Below, piece by piece: positions 1-5,462 of a DNA stretch of 5,485 bases. Numbering within the stretch: the stretch's first letter is position 1; the number at the start of each line of letters is the position of its first letter. The DNA is taken from contig DASXNR010000241.1 in assembly GCA_036494925.1 (NCBI GenBank), forward strand, positions 1 through 5,485, in the 5' to 3' direction. The notes below the pieces were generated by a model. It worked only from the letters and a program-made list of their open reading frames with translations, had not been told where the DNA came from and ran no database searches. Origin of the DNA: JAMXLO01 sp036494925. Its GTDB lineage: Bacteria > Pseudomonadota > Alphaproteobacteria > Acetobacterales > Acetobacteraceae. Made by a program: the position numbers and the translations under genes.

Positions 1-20
1 CCGATCAGCAGCCAGGCTTC

Positions 21-94
21 GTCGGGGTGGTCGGGGTCAAGCCTCGCGAAGCGATCGCCGCAGGCGGCTTGGGCTTGACGCCGGCTACCCCGAC
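21..94. repeat. Imperfect inverted repeat, REP/REPIN-like
   Basis: The arm at 21-44 matches the reverse complement of the arm at 71-94 at 20 of 24 positions (by hand), with a 26-nt GC-rich centre containing the palindrome GCGATCGC at 51-58. Shorter nested complementarities also exist: GCTTCG at 16-21 with CGAAGC at 47-52, and AGGCTT at 14-19 with AAGCCT at 39-44. Read from the right, one arm starts with GGGGTAG followed by a GGC/GCC mini-stem, recalling the GTAG-headed palindromes of REP elements. No T-run follows, so it is not a classic intrinsic terminator. That it is a dispersed genomic repeat is inference, since only one copy is in the window. Confidence 0.5.
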
Positions 95-220
95 GCAAGC
101 ACAATCCCTCATCGGAAGGGACAACCTCCTTGGCAACGACAGCTAATCGGCGCGCGCTGCGATCGCAACCTCGGCGCCCAGGCCGACGCGCGGCGAAACG
201 CGATGCGGCAATGCGCTCTG

Positions 221-249
221 TTGACTTCGTCCAAGCTGTCTTTAACGAT
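221..249 (+). promoter_or_regulatory. Possible sigma-70 promoter for the CinA-like/adenylyltransferase gene
   Basis: TTGACT at 221-226 matches the -35 consensus at five of six positions. After 17 nt, AACGAT at 244-249 is a poor -10 (three of six); TAACGA one base earlier is no better. A start site near 256 would leave a leader of about 34 nt before the ATG at 290. The position is sensible, but the weak -10 keeps this tentative. Confidence 0.3.
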
Positions 250-289
250 CCGTGCGGCAGTTTTTCCAGCTTCGGACCACACACGCACC

Positions 290-757
290 ATGAGACCGTC
301 GGATACTGCGTGGCAACAACTGATCTCCGAATTGCACGCGTCCGGCCACAAGGCTGCACTCGCGATCACCGGGGGCGGCAGTGGGGCGATCGGCGAGTTG
401 CTGCGTGTTCCCGGCGGCTCCCGGCTGCTGATCGAGGCGCAGGTTCCGTACGACATGGCGGCGCTCGAGGCGTTTCTCGGTTTTGCGCCGGCGCAGGCGA
501 GCAGTTCCGAAACCGCTGTCGCGATGGCGCGAAGCGCTCGGGCGCGCGCAGCCAGGCTGCTGCCCGCGGGCACCGATCCGGTTGGTCTCGGCGCCACGGC
601 AGCACTGGTGAGCGATCGACCGCGTAGAGGCGAGCATAGATTTCACATTGCGTGCGCCAACTCCGCCGGCGTCGCGCAGTGCACCGGCGTGTTGGCCAAA
701 GGCCGGCGTGATCGCGGCGCTGAAGAAGACCTTGTTTCGCGCGCGATCGTCCTGTGA
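290..757 (+). CDS. N-terminal fragment of the fusion gene: CinA-C-like domain, 155 aa
   Basis: This is what would be translated from the upstream start to the TGA. It covers almost a whole CinA-C-like domain, so it might fold on its own. Aligned by eye with PncC/CinA amidases, the TGGG loop corresponds to their SCTGG segment and VPYDMAAL to their AYSNEAK segment. On that alignment the catalytic serine and lysine are absent (alanine and leucine) and only the tyrosine is kept. NMN deamidase activity is therefore doubtful; a nucleotide-binding or regulatory role is an alternative. The alignment is manual and the conclusion is inference. Confidence 0.5.
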   Translation: MRPSDTAWQQLISELHASGHKAALAITGGGSGAIGELLRVPGGSRLLIEAQVPYDMAALEAFLGFAPAQASSSETAVAMARSARARAARLLPAGTDPVGLGATAALVSDRPRRGEHRFHIACANSAGVAQCTGVLAKGRRDRGAEEDLVSRAIVL

Positions 758-910
758 CTGGCCAACGCATGCGGGATTGCCGCACCGCCGCCACGCAGCC
801 TGCTCGATGCGGATGAGCACTATGCGGAGACGGTCGTCGCGACCGCGGATCATGTCGATCGGCTCCTGGCGGGCGAGCTCGATCGCGTCACGGTCCAGCC
901 TGATGGCCAG

Positions 911-1459
911 ATGCTGCTGTCAGCACCGCGCCACCGTGTGCTGTTGCCAGGCTCTTTCAACCCGCTGCACGAGGGGCACCTGTTGCTGGCGCGGATCGCC
1001 GAGGAGCTCAGACAGCAGCCGCTGGCGTTCGAAATCTCTGTGACCAACGTCGACAAGCCGCCGCTGTCGGGTGAAACGGTGAGACACCGTATCGCGCAAT
1101 TCGCCTGGAAGTCGCCGGTAGAACTCACGCGAGCGCCCACTTTCGTCGAGAAGTCGCGCTTGTTTCCGAAGACTACGTTTGTGATCGGCGCGGATACCGC
1201 GGAGCGGCTGGTTGCGCCGAAATATTATGGCGACGATGCGGTCAGAATGCACCTCGCACTCGAGGAAATCGCCAGCTCCGGATGCGACTTTCTGGTGGCC
1301 GTGCGGATCGACGCGGCGGGGCGGGTGTGCGGATTCAGCGACATCCCGGTGCCGCGGCGCTATGCCGAACTCTTCACCGAGATCCCTGAGCAGCGTTTCC
1401 GTCTTGACACGTCGTCATCGGAAATTCGCGCCCGGGCGCGTACGGTTGGCAATTCATAG
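911..1459 (+). CDS. C-terminal fragment of the fusion gene: NadD-like nucleotidyltransferase domain, 182 aa
   Basis: ATG at 911 is the first ATG, GTG or TTG in frame after the internal TGA. It lies 13 residues before the nucleotide-binding GSFNPLHEGH motif, so a product from here would hold the complete adenylyltransferase core, including FVIGADTAERL and the C-terminal SSSEIR. Nothing resembling a ribosome binding site precedes 911, and the 153-nt gap from the TGA argues against simple stop-restart coupling. Translation from here as a separate enzyme is possible but unproven; the original protein surely included the upstream part. Confidence 0.5.
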   Translation: MLLSAPRHRVLLPGSFNPLHEGHLLLARIAEELRQQPLAFEISVTNVDKPPLSGETVRHRIAQFAWKSPVELTRAPTFVEKSRLFPKTTFVIGADTAERLVAPKYYGDDAVRMHLALEEIASSGCDFLVAVRIDAAGRVCGFSDIPVPRRYAELFTEIPEQRFRLDTSSSEIRARARTVGNS

Positions 1460-1468
1460 CCGGACCCG

Positions 1469-1473
1469 AGGAG
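1469..1473 (+). promoter_or_regulatory. Ribosome binding site of the GST gene
   Basis: AGGAG lies 7 nt before GTG at 1481. It fixes this GTG as the start, which also places the family's beta-strand and SPYVRR segment at the expected distance from the N-terminus. Confidence 0.75.
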
Positions 1474-1480
1474 AGGCAGC

Positions 1481-2104
1481 GTGATCCTGATCGGGCAATA
1501 CGACTCACCCTATGTCCGTCGCGTTGCGGTGTCGCTGCGCATCCTCGGTGTCGCCTATCAGCACGACACGCGCTCGGTGTTCGCGGATTTCGATGCGATG
1601 CGCCGCATCAATCCGCTGGGCCGCATCCCTTCGCTTGTCCTCGATGATGGCGAGACGCTGATCGACTCGGCCGCCATCCTGGACTGGCTCGACCAGTCGG
1701 TCGGACCGGAGCGAGCGCTGCTTCCGACAGCGGGGCCCGAGCGGCGGCGGGCGCTGCGCCGGATCGCATTGGCGACGGGCGTGATCGACAAGGCCGGGGC
1801 CGCCGTTTACGAGCAGCTCATTCGGCCTTCGGCGTATCGCTGGCAGGAGTGGATCGCGCGCTGCCGCACTCAGGCGACGGGCGCGATCGAAGCCCTGGCA
1901 AGCGAGACCTGGGCGACCGACGGCCGGATCGATCAGGCGCAGATCACCACGGCCTGTATGATCCATTATCTGCGGATCGCCGATTCCACTCTCATCCCGC
2001 AGGATCGTTATCCAGCGCTCGATGCGCTGTCCGCGCGGTGTGAGGCGCGGCCCGAGTTCGCAGCAACCCGTCCTGCCGAGTACGATGTGCCGCAAAATGC
2101 GTGA
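1481..2104 (+). CDS. Glutathione S-transferase family protein, 207 aa
   Basis: The N-terminal thioredoxin-fold GST domain (about residues 1-80) shows YDSPYVRR at 7-14, where Ser9 sits at the usual catalytic Ser/Cys position, then NPLGRIPSLVLDDGE with cis-Pro50, and IDSAAI at 61-66 with the Asp62-Ser63 pair that holds the glutamyl part of glutathione. The rest is the all-helical C-terminal domain. Its length is normal and the whole resembles the YibF/YfcG-like bacterial GST group. The substrate cannot be read from sequence; conjugation or peroxide/disulfide reduction in the cytoplasm are the usual roles. The gene lies 21 nt after the fusion gene on the same strand and probably shares its transcript. 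Its last 113 bp overlap the 3' end of msrQ on the other strand. It starts with GTG and ends with TGA. Confidence 0.88.
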   Translation: MILIGQYDSPYVRRVAVSLRILGVAYQHDTRSVFADFDAMRRINPLGRIPSLVLDDGETLIDSAAILDWLDQSVGPERALLPTAGPERRRALRRIALATGVIDKAGAAVYEQLIRPSAYRWQEWIARCRTQATGAIEALASETWATDGRIDQAQITTACMIHYLRIADSTLIPQDRYPALDALSARCEARPEFAATRPAEYDVPQNA

Positions 2105-2945
2105 GGCGGTCAGCAATTGGCCGCATCCACGGTAATCCGGCAATTCGGCGCAGCCCGGTCAGCAACGCGACCGCAAAGCCAGTCAGTGCCACGTAGTGGG
2201 CCGGACGCAACCCGAAGTGCAGCGTCTCGCTCGCTGCCAGCACGCGCCATGGGTTGATGCCGGTCGCCAGCGCGTACCAGGCGAACTCGATGCCGGCGGC
2301 GGCGAGCGCCGCCACCACGGCCAGTACCGGCAGCACGATCAGGCTGCGCTGCCAGGCCATCGGCAGTGCGCGCCACAGCAGCAGCCAGGCCAACAGGCCG
2401 GAGAAGAACACCGGCTCCGACACGTTCGACTTCGACTGGATGAAGTAGTGCAGCAGCGCGATCGCAGCCAGCACGTAGATCGCTCGGTGCAATCGCTTCC
2501 AGCCGCGGCCGAGCCGCTGCATCCAGGCGTTGGTCGAGGTGGCACCGAGCATGCCGAGCCCGAGCAGGACGACGAAGCCGATCGTCAGGTAGAACCGCAG
2601 CACGATCTCGGACACGACCACGCCGAGGTGAAACTTCTGATCCACCGCGTAGAGCGTGAAATGCGCCAGTGCGTAGGCCAGCGCGGTCAGGCCGACGATC
2701 CGGCGCACCGTCAGCAGGCGGGGCCAGTTCAGGACCCGCGCCGCCGGGGTGATCGCGAGCGAGATCAACAGGGTGCGGATCGCCCAGTCGCCGGTGCCGT
2801 GGAGCACCTCGGTCACCGGCCGGCCGCCCAACATGCCGTTCGTCCACCAGTACGCCAGCACTGCGCCGGGGATGAAGCCAGACGCCAGCACCGTTGCCTT
2901 CAGCGGCAGGAAACGGCCGTGCCGGTCGCGCCAGGGCACGATCAT
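1992..2945 (-). CDS. msrQ: MsrQ (YedZ-type) heme membrane subunit of the MsrPQ methionine sulfoxide reductase
   Basis: MsrQ is the inner-membrane, heme b-binding member of the ferric-reductase-like group; it passes electrons to periplasmic MsrP, which repairs methionine sulfoxide in envelope proteins. His95 (ALAHFTLY), His153 (RLHRAIY) and His166 (LLHYFIQ) fit the heme ligands known from E. coli MsrQ, with the same spacing of 13 between the last two. I count about eight hydrophobic segments: roughly 16-35, 54-70, 82-101, 108-134, 153-170, 178-192, 201-227 and 249-264. At 317 aa it is much longer than E. coli MsrQ (about 211 aa, six segments); the last 50 residues are hydrophilic, arginine-rich and partly antisense to the GST gene. 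The ATG overlaps the preceding stop (ATGA) and has GGGAG 7 nt upstream, so translational coupling is likely. No msrP is seen next to it. Confidence 0.9.
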   Translation of the reverse strand: MIVPWRDRHGRFLPLKATVLASGFIPGAVLAYWWTNGMLGGRPVTEVLHGTGDWAIRTLLISLAITPAARVLNWPRLLTVRRIVGLTALAYALAHFTLYAVDQKFHLGVVVSEIVLRFYLTIGFVVLLGLGMLGATSTNAWMQRLGRGWKRLHRAIYVLAAIALLHYFIQSKSNVSEPVFFSGLLAWLLLWRALPMAWQRSLIVLPVLAVVAALAAAGIEFAWYALATGINPWRVLAASETLHFGLRPAHYVALTGFAVALLTGLRRIAGLPWMRPIADRLTHFAAHRTRQDGLLRTRAAPHTARTAHRALDNDPAG

Positions 2946-3502
2946 CGCGCTGCTCCCGGCGTTAGGCGCGCATAGTCGGTCGGGACGCGGAAGGCGGTCG
3001 GGTCCTGCGGCGCGTAGTCCACCGAGACCGCACTCACCCGCACCTGCTCGGCGGTGCCGGCGCGGAGCAGCACGCCGTCGTCGGTGATGCAGACCAGCGC
3101 CGGGTGCGCCGCGCGGTCCTGGGTCTGCCACTCGACGCAGCTGCGGCCTGCCACCATCGCTTCGCCGCGACGGACAAAGCCGGTCGACGCCGCGCCCCCG
3201 ACAGCGTCGGCCATGCTGGCCGGAGCCGCCATCTCGATCACCGATCGTGTCGCATCCCTGACCACGCTCATACGTCTCGCGACGTAGTCGATAATTACAT
3301 GCAGGTTGGGCGAGGGGGGATCGATGCGCATTGTCTGCGACGCCGCCAGCCAGCGCACGCGTTGTTCGATCTCCTTGCCGCCCTGGGGCGCGGCGGCGCG
3401 ATAGGTCACATCGACGTCGCGGCTCGGCCGTAGCAGCGGCTGATCGGCAAGTGCCGGGACTGTCCACGACAGGCACAGCGCCAGGGCGACGGCACGCCGC
3501 AT
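2942..3502 (-). CDS. Secreted hypothetical protein with two cysteines, 186 aa
   Basis: I do not recognise a named family with certainty; it has the look of a DUF4412-like periplasmic protein. Residues 1-19 form a clear Sec signal peptide (MRR, a hydrophobic stretch, then ALA before Asp20), so the mature protein should be periplasmic. The rest looks beta-rich, with Cys122 (GRSCVEW) and Cys138 (ALVCITDDGVLLR) that could form a disulfide; an acidic/glycine turn and leucines follow the second cysteine. It starts 4 nt after aat ends and its TGA overlaps the msrQ start in ATGA, so the three are probably one transcription unit. Cotranslation with msrQ hints at a task in the same compartment, possibly as a substrate or accessory of oxidative repair; that is inference only. 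The start at 3502 is chosen for the signal peptide and tight packing. Confidence 0.75.
   Translation of the reverse strand: MRRAVALALCLSWTVPALADQPLLRPSRDVDVTYRAAAPQGGKEIEQRVRWLAASQTMRIDPPSPNLHVIIDYVARRMSVVRDATRSVIEMAAPASMADAVGGAASTGFVRRGEAMVAGRSCVEWQTQDRAAHPALVCITDDGVLLRAGTAEQVRVSAVSVDYAPQDPTAFRVPTDYARLTPGAAR
2953..2957 (-). promoter_or_regulatory. Ribosome binding site of msrQ
   Basis: On the minus strand GGGAG lies 7 nt before the msrQ ATG, inside the end of the preceding gene. It supports the short msrQ start over the much longer open frame that extends upstream to 3476. Confidence 0.6.
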
Positions 3503-3506
3503 CGGC

Positions 3507-4166
3507 TCAGCGATCCGCCAGACAGCGGATCTCGGCCGCCAATTCTGCCGGAGCCGGATCGACGGGAAAGCGGGCCGGCACGGTGAGCGCATGAGCGAGC
3601 CGCGCCTTATAGTCGTCCCGCGCCAACTCCTCGGCGCCAAACTGGGAGAGGTGTGCGGTGACGAACTGGGTGTCCAGCAGCTGGAAACCTCCCAGCCGCA
3701 GCCGTGCGACCAGGTGCACCAACGCCACCTTGGAGGAATCGCGCGCGGCACTGAACATGCTTTCGCCGAAGAACACGCCGCCGATCGCCACCCCGTACAG
3801 GCCACCGACCAGATGGCCGTGCTGGCGGGTCTCCACGGAGTGGGCGTGGCCGAGTTGGTGCAGCTCGCCGAACAGGCGCTCGATCTGCGGGTTGATCCAG
3901 GTATCGTCGCGGCCGGGGGCGGGATCCGCGCAGCCGGCGATAGTACCGGAGAAGTCGTGATCCACCGTGACGGTGAACGCATCCGACAGCACGGTGCGGG
4001 CGAGGCGGCGCGGCAGATGGAAGCGCTCGAGCGGCAGGATGCCGCGCCGCTCCGGATCAAGCCAGTACAGGCGCTCGCTGCGGCGGGTTTCGGCCATCGG
4101 GAACAGGCCGTGCCGATAGGCCCGCAGCATCAGCTCAGCGGTGATCTCGACGGTGCGCCGGGACAT
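3507..4166 (-). CDS. aat: Leucyl/phenylalanyl-tRNA--protein transferase
   Basis: Aat transfers Leu or Phe from aminoacyl-tRNA to the N-terminal Arg or Lys of proteins, making N-degrons that ClpS delivers to ClpAP in the cytoplasm. Family motifs appear in order: GLFPMAE at 20-26, YWLDPERRGILPLERFH at 34-50, TWI at 89-91, AHSVE at 108-112, GGLYGVAIGG followed by GESMFS at 134-139, and LLDTQFVTAHL at 163-173. Glu135, Asp165 and Gln167 correspond to E. coli Glu156, Asp186 and Gln188. The 219-aa length is normal for the family. The ATG at 4166 is chosen because the typical short N-terminus begins there; the frame stays open upstream but lacks family resemblance. No clear ribosome binding site precedes it. 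It appears to lead the minus-strand operon with the secreted protein and msrQ. Confidence 0.95.
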   Translation of the reverse strand: MSRRTVEITAELMLRAYRHGLFPMAETRRSERLYWLDPERRGILPLERFHLPRRLARTVLSDAFTVTVDHDFSGTIAGCADPAPGRDDTWINPQIERLFGELHQLGHAHSVETRQHGHLVGGLYGVAIGGVFFGESMFSAARDSSKVALVHLVARLRLGGFQLLDTQFVTAHLSQFGAEELARDDYKARLAHALTVPARFPVDPAPAELAAEIRCLADR

Positions 4167-4265
4167 GCTGCGTATTGTGGGGTCGGTTGGCGGGTTCGGG
4201 AAGGCATACTTGCCGAGTGGACGGCGCGGGAGGTTAATGGCGCGGTATCGATCGGGAGGGAAGCC
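4167..4265. promoter_or_regulatory. Divergent intergenic region between aat and the VOC gene
   Basis: This 99-bp gap must carry the start signals for both neighbours. Towards aat, TTCCCG (4202-4197) and CACAAT (4179-4174) with 17 nt between form a weak sigma-70-like pair; the start site would then be very near the aat ATG, fitting its lack of a Shine-Dalgarno sequence and perhaps a leaderless message. Towards the VOC gene I see no convincing -35/-10 pair. The assignment is tentative. Confidence 0.3.
4255..4259 (+). promoter_or_regulatory. Ribosome binding site of the VOC gene
   Basis: GGAGG lies 6 nt before the ATG at 4266 and selects this start inside a much longer open frame that runs back through the antisense of aat. 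Confidence 0.75.
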
Positions 4266-4649
4266 ATGACCAGGTACACGTGGGAACATATCCATCTGCG
4301 CTCGCCGGACCCTGCGGCGACGGCCGAATGGTACTCGGATAAGCTGGGCGCCGAGGTGATCCGCACGCCGCAGGCCGACGGCTCGACGCGGTTCGACCTC
4401 GACCTGACCGGGCAGAAGATCTTCATCGCCAAGGCGGATCCCGCCGCGACGGGCGCCCCGCCCCAGATCCCGTATATGGGCCTGGAGCATATCGGCCTGA
4501 CGGTGGAGAACATCGACGCTGCGGTGGCCGAGTTGAAGGGCAAGGGCGTGCCATTCACCATGGAGCCGAAGACGATCCGTCCGGGAGTGCGGATCGCGTT
4601 CCTGACCGCGCCGCAGAACGTGTCGATCGAGTTGATCCAGCGGGGCTAG
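4266..4649 (+). CDS. VOC (glyoxalase/bleomycin-resistance fold) family protein, 127 aa
   Basis: This is one vicinal-oxygen-chelate domain built of two beta-alpha-beta-beta-beta halves. The first half begins WEHIHLRSPDPAATAEWY and the second GLEHIGLTVENIDAAVAEL. His8, His75 and Glu122 (SIELIQ) line up with His5, His74 and Glu122 of E. coli glyoxalase I. The fourth metal ligand, Glu56 there, is not clear here; Asp44 or Asp46 lies near that place. A metal-dependent lyase, isomerase or dioxygenase is therefore plausible, but the substrate cannot be inferred. TIRPGVRIAFLTAPQNVSIEL near the end is typical of the family. The length matches a single-domain VOC protein, probably acting as a dimer. Its TAG stop shares the CTAG tetranucleotide with the stop of the convergent SDR gene. 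Confidence 0.85.
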   Translation: MTRYTWEHIHLRSPDPAATAEWYSDKLGAEVIRTPQADGSTRFDLDLTGQKIFIAKADPAATGAPPQIPYMGLEHIGLTVENIDAAVAELKGKGVPFTMEPKTIRPGVRIAFLTAPQNVSIELIQRG

Positions 4650-5254
4650 GTAAGTCCGGCAAGCTCCATGCTGATCGCCCTGAGGCGCTGGCGCGCCGCC
4701 GGATCGTATGCCTGCGGATCGGCGTGCGCCTCGCGCAGGCCGTTGAAGTAGCGACCGCTCCGCTCCGCGAGGGCCGGTGAAGTGGCGAGGTTCAGGATCG
4801 CGTCGGCGCCCTGCTCGACACTGCTCATCGGCGTCACGCCGGCGCGGCGCACCATTGTGGTGTCCATGTAGGTCGCTGGATGCAGCGCATTGACGGTGAC
4901 GCCGGTGCCGGCGAGTTCACCGGCGAGATCGATGGTGAACATGATCTGCGCCAGCTTGCTCTGGCAGTACGCGCGTGCGCCGCTGTAGCCGCGCGTCAAC
5001 ATGATATCGGCGAAGTCGAGCTTTTGCTGTCCGGCCGAGGCCACGTTGACGATGCGCGTCGGCGCGCTTTGGCGAATGATCGGCAGCAGGAGGTGGGTCA
5101 ACAGGAAGCCGGCCAGGTAGTTGACGGCGAAGCGGAGCTCGTGGCCGTCGGCGCTGGTCTGGCGCGATGCGCCGGCGGTGCCGATGCCGGCGTTGTTGAT
5201 CAGTATGTCCAGCCGGTCCGTCCGCCCCCGGATCGTCTCCGCCAGGCGCCGCAC
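4646..5254 (-). CDS. SDR fragment downstream of the TAG, from GTG at 5254
   Basis: GTG at 5254 (codon 69 of the full frame) is an internal in-frame codon from which the last 202 residues could be read. They include NNAG, Ser141, Tyr164 and Lys168 of the full numbering, but not the TGSTDGVG cofactor loop. Such a product should not bind NAD(P) normally. No obvious ribosome binding site precedes this GTG, so it is most likely just the remains of the interrupted gene. Confidence 0.4.
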   Translation of the reverse strand: MRRLAETIRGRTDRLDILINNAGIGTAGASRQTSADGHELRFAVNYLAGFLLTHLLLPIIRQSAPTRIVNVASAGQQKLDFADIMLTRGYSGARAYCQSKLAQIMFTIDLAGELAGTGVTVNALHPATYMDTTMVRRAGVTPMSSVEQGADAILNLATSPALAERSGRYFNGLREAHADPQAYDPAARQRLRAISMELAGLT

Positions 5255-5458
5255 CTCGGTCAGCGAGGCGAGGTCGGCGGCGACGAATTCCGCCGTGCCG
5301 TTCGATTGTGCGATGTCGGCGACGACGCGGCTGCCGCGATCCTAGTCGCGGCCATGCACCAGGACGTGGGCGCCGGCCTCGGCAAGCTTTCTGGCGACCA
5401 TGCGGCCAACACCGTCGGTCGAGCCAGTGATCAGGGCGGTCTTGCCGGTCAGTTCCAT
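4646..5458 (-). pseudogene. Short-chain dehydrogenase/reductase, interrupted by TAG at codon 39
   Basis: The frame from the ATG at 5458 would give 270 residues, the normal size for a classical NAD(P)-dependent SDR. Signatures are complete: TGSTDGVG at 11-18 (cofactor loop), NNAG at 88-91, Asn113, Ser141 in NVASAG, and Tyr164/Lys168 in YCQSK. TAG at 5342-5344 falls after VHGRD (residues 34-38) and before DRGSRVVADI, a surface-exposed variable spot after the second beta-strand. Both sides are in the same frame and read as one family, so this is a single substitution, not a fusion or shift. AGGAG 4 nt before the ATG marks the start. The C-terminus resembles SDRs near the retinol dehydrogenase group; the substrate is unknown. 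A base error or true nonsense mutation would look the same here. Confidence 0.8.
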
Positions 5459-5462
5459 CGCG

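Larger units (their letters stand above)
1..289. other. Left-edge region without a recognised gene
   Basis: No open frame here resembles a protein family I recognise. One plus-strand frame is open from position 3 to a TAA at 144-146; it could be the tail of an upstream gene, but most of it lies inside the inverted repeat at 21-94, so its openness may be incidental. The frame of the next gene is also open upstream of 290, to an ATG at 203. The 29 residues this would add do not look like the start of the domain that follows, so I leave them out. The stretch holds the inverted repeat and a possible promoter, listed separately. Confidence 0.5.
290..1459 (+). pseudogene. CinA-C-like / NMN-adenylyltransferase-like fusion protein, interrupted by TGA
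   Basis: The single frame would encode 389 residues were it not for a TGA at codon 156 (755-757). Residues 1-155 form a CinA-C-like domain, with a TGGGS loop near residues 28-32 followed by LLRVPGGSR. After the stop the same frame continues without a shift through a linker into a HIGH-type nucleotidyltransferase domain: GSFNPLHEGH at residues 221-230 (HxGH at 227-230) and SSSEIR at 375-380, the equivalent of the ISST.IR motif of NadD-like enzymes. Similarity runs across the stop, so this looks like one ancestral gene with a nonsense mutation or a base error. The start at 290 is chosen because the domain begins there; no clear ribosome binding site precedes it. The likely role is in pyridine nucleotide metabolism, inferred from the two domain types. 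A GST gene follows 21 nt downstream and is probably cotranscribed. Confidence 0.75.

Noticed and set aside
755..784. TGA as a selenocysteine codon: a small hairpin (TGCGG at 770-774, loop GATTG, CCGCA at 780-784) begins 12 nt after the TGA, roughly where a bacterial SECIS would be.
   Set aside because: A 5-bp stem is easily found by chance in GC-rich DNA, the position is in an interdomain helix without redox context, and I know of no conserved cysteine there. A homolog alignment showing Cys at this residue would reopen it.
242..853. Long minus-strand frames opposite the CinA-like domain.
   Set aside because: Arg/Ser/Pro-rich translations without motifs, while the plus strand carries a recognisable domain.
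2196..2975. A 259-residue plus-strand frame opposite msrQ.
   Set aside because: Its composition is Gln/His/Arg-rich with no family resemblance, as expected from the antisense of a GC-rich membrane-protein gene.
1992..3476. A 494-residue minus-strand frame, as if MsrQ had a long N-terminal domain.
   Set aside because: The upstream 177 residues are an arginine/glycine-rich shadow of the secreted-protein gene in another frame; the MsrQ start at 2945 has a ribosome binding site and an ATGA junction.
2942..4060. A 372-residue minus-strand frame covering aat in another frame plus the secreted protein.
   Set aside because: Its first half is out-of-frame aat sequence; the signal peptide at 3502 gives the real start.
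3591..4265. A plus-strand extension that would make the VOC protein 352 aa.
   Set aside because: It lies antisense to aat and has no domain resemblance; the VOC domain starts at 4266 with a good ribosome binding site.
755..5344. Reassigned stop codons (TGA or TAG read as an amino acid).
   Set aside because: TGA ends the GST, aat, secreted protein and msrQ genes, and TAG ends the VOC and fusion genes, in several cases at family-typical C-termini or tight gene junctions.
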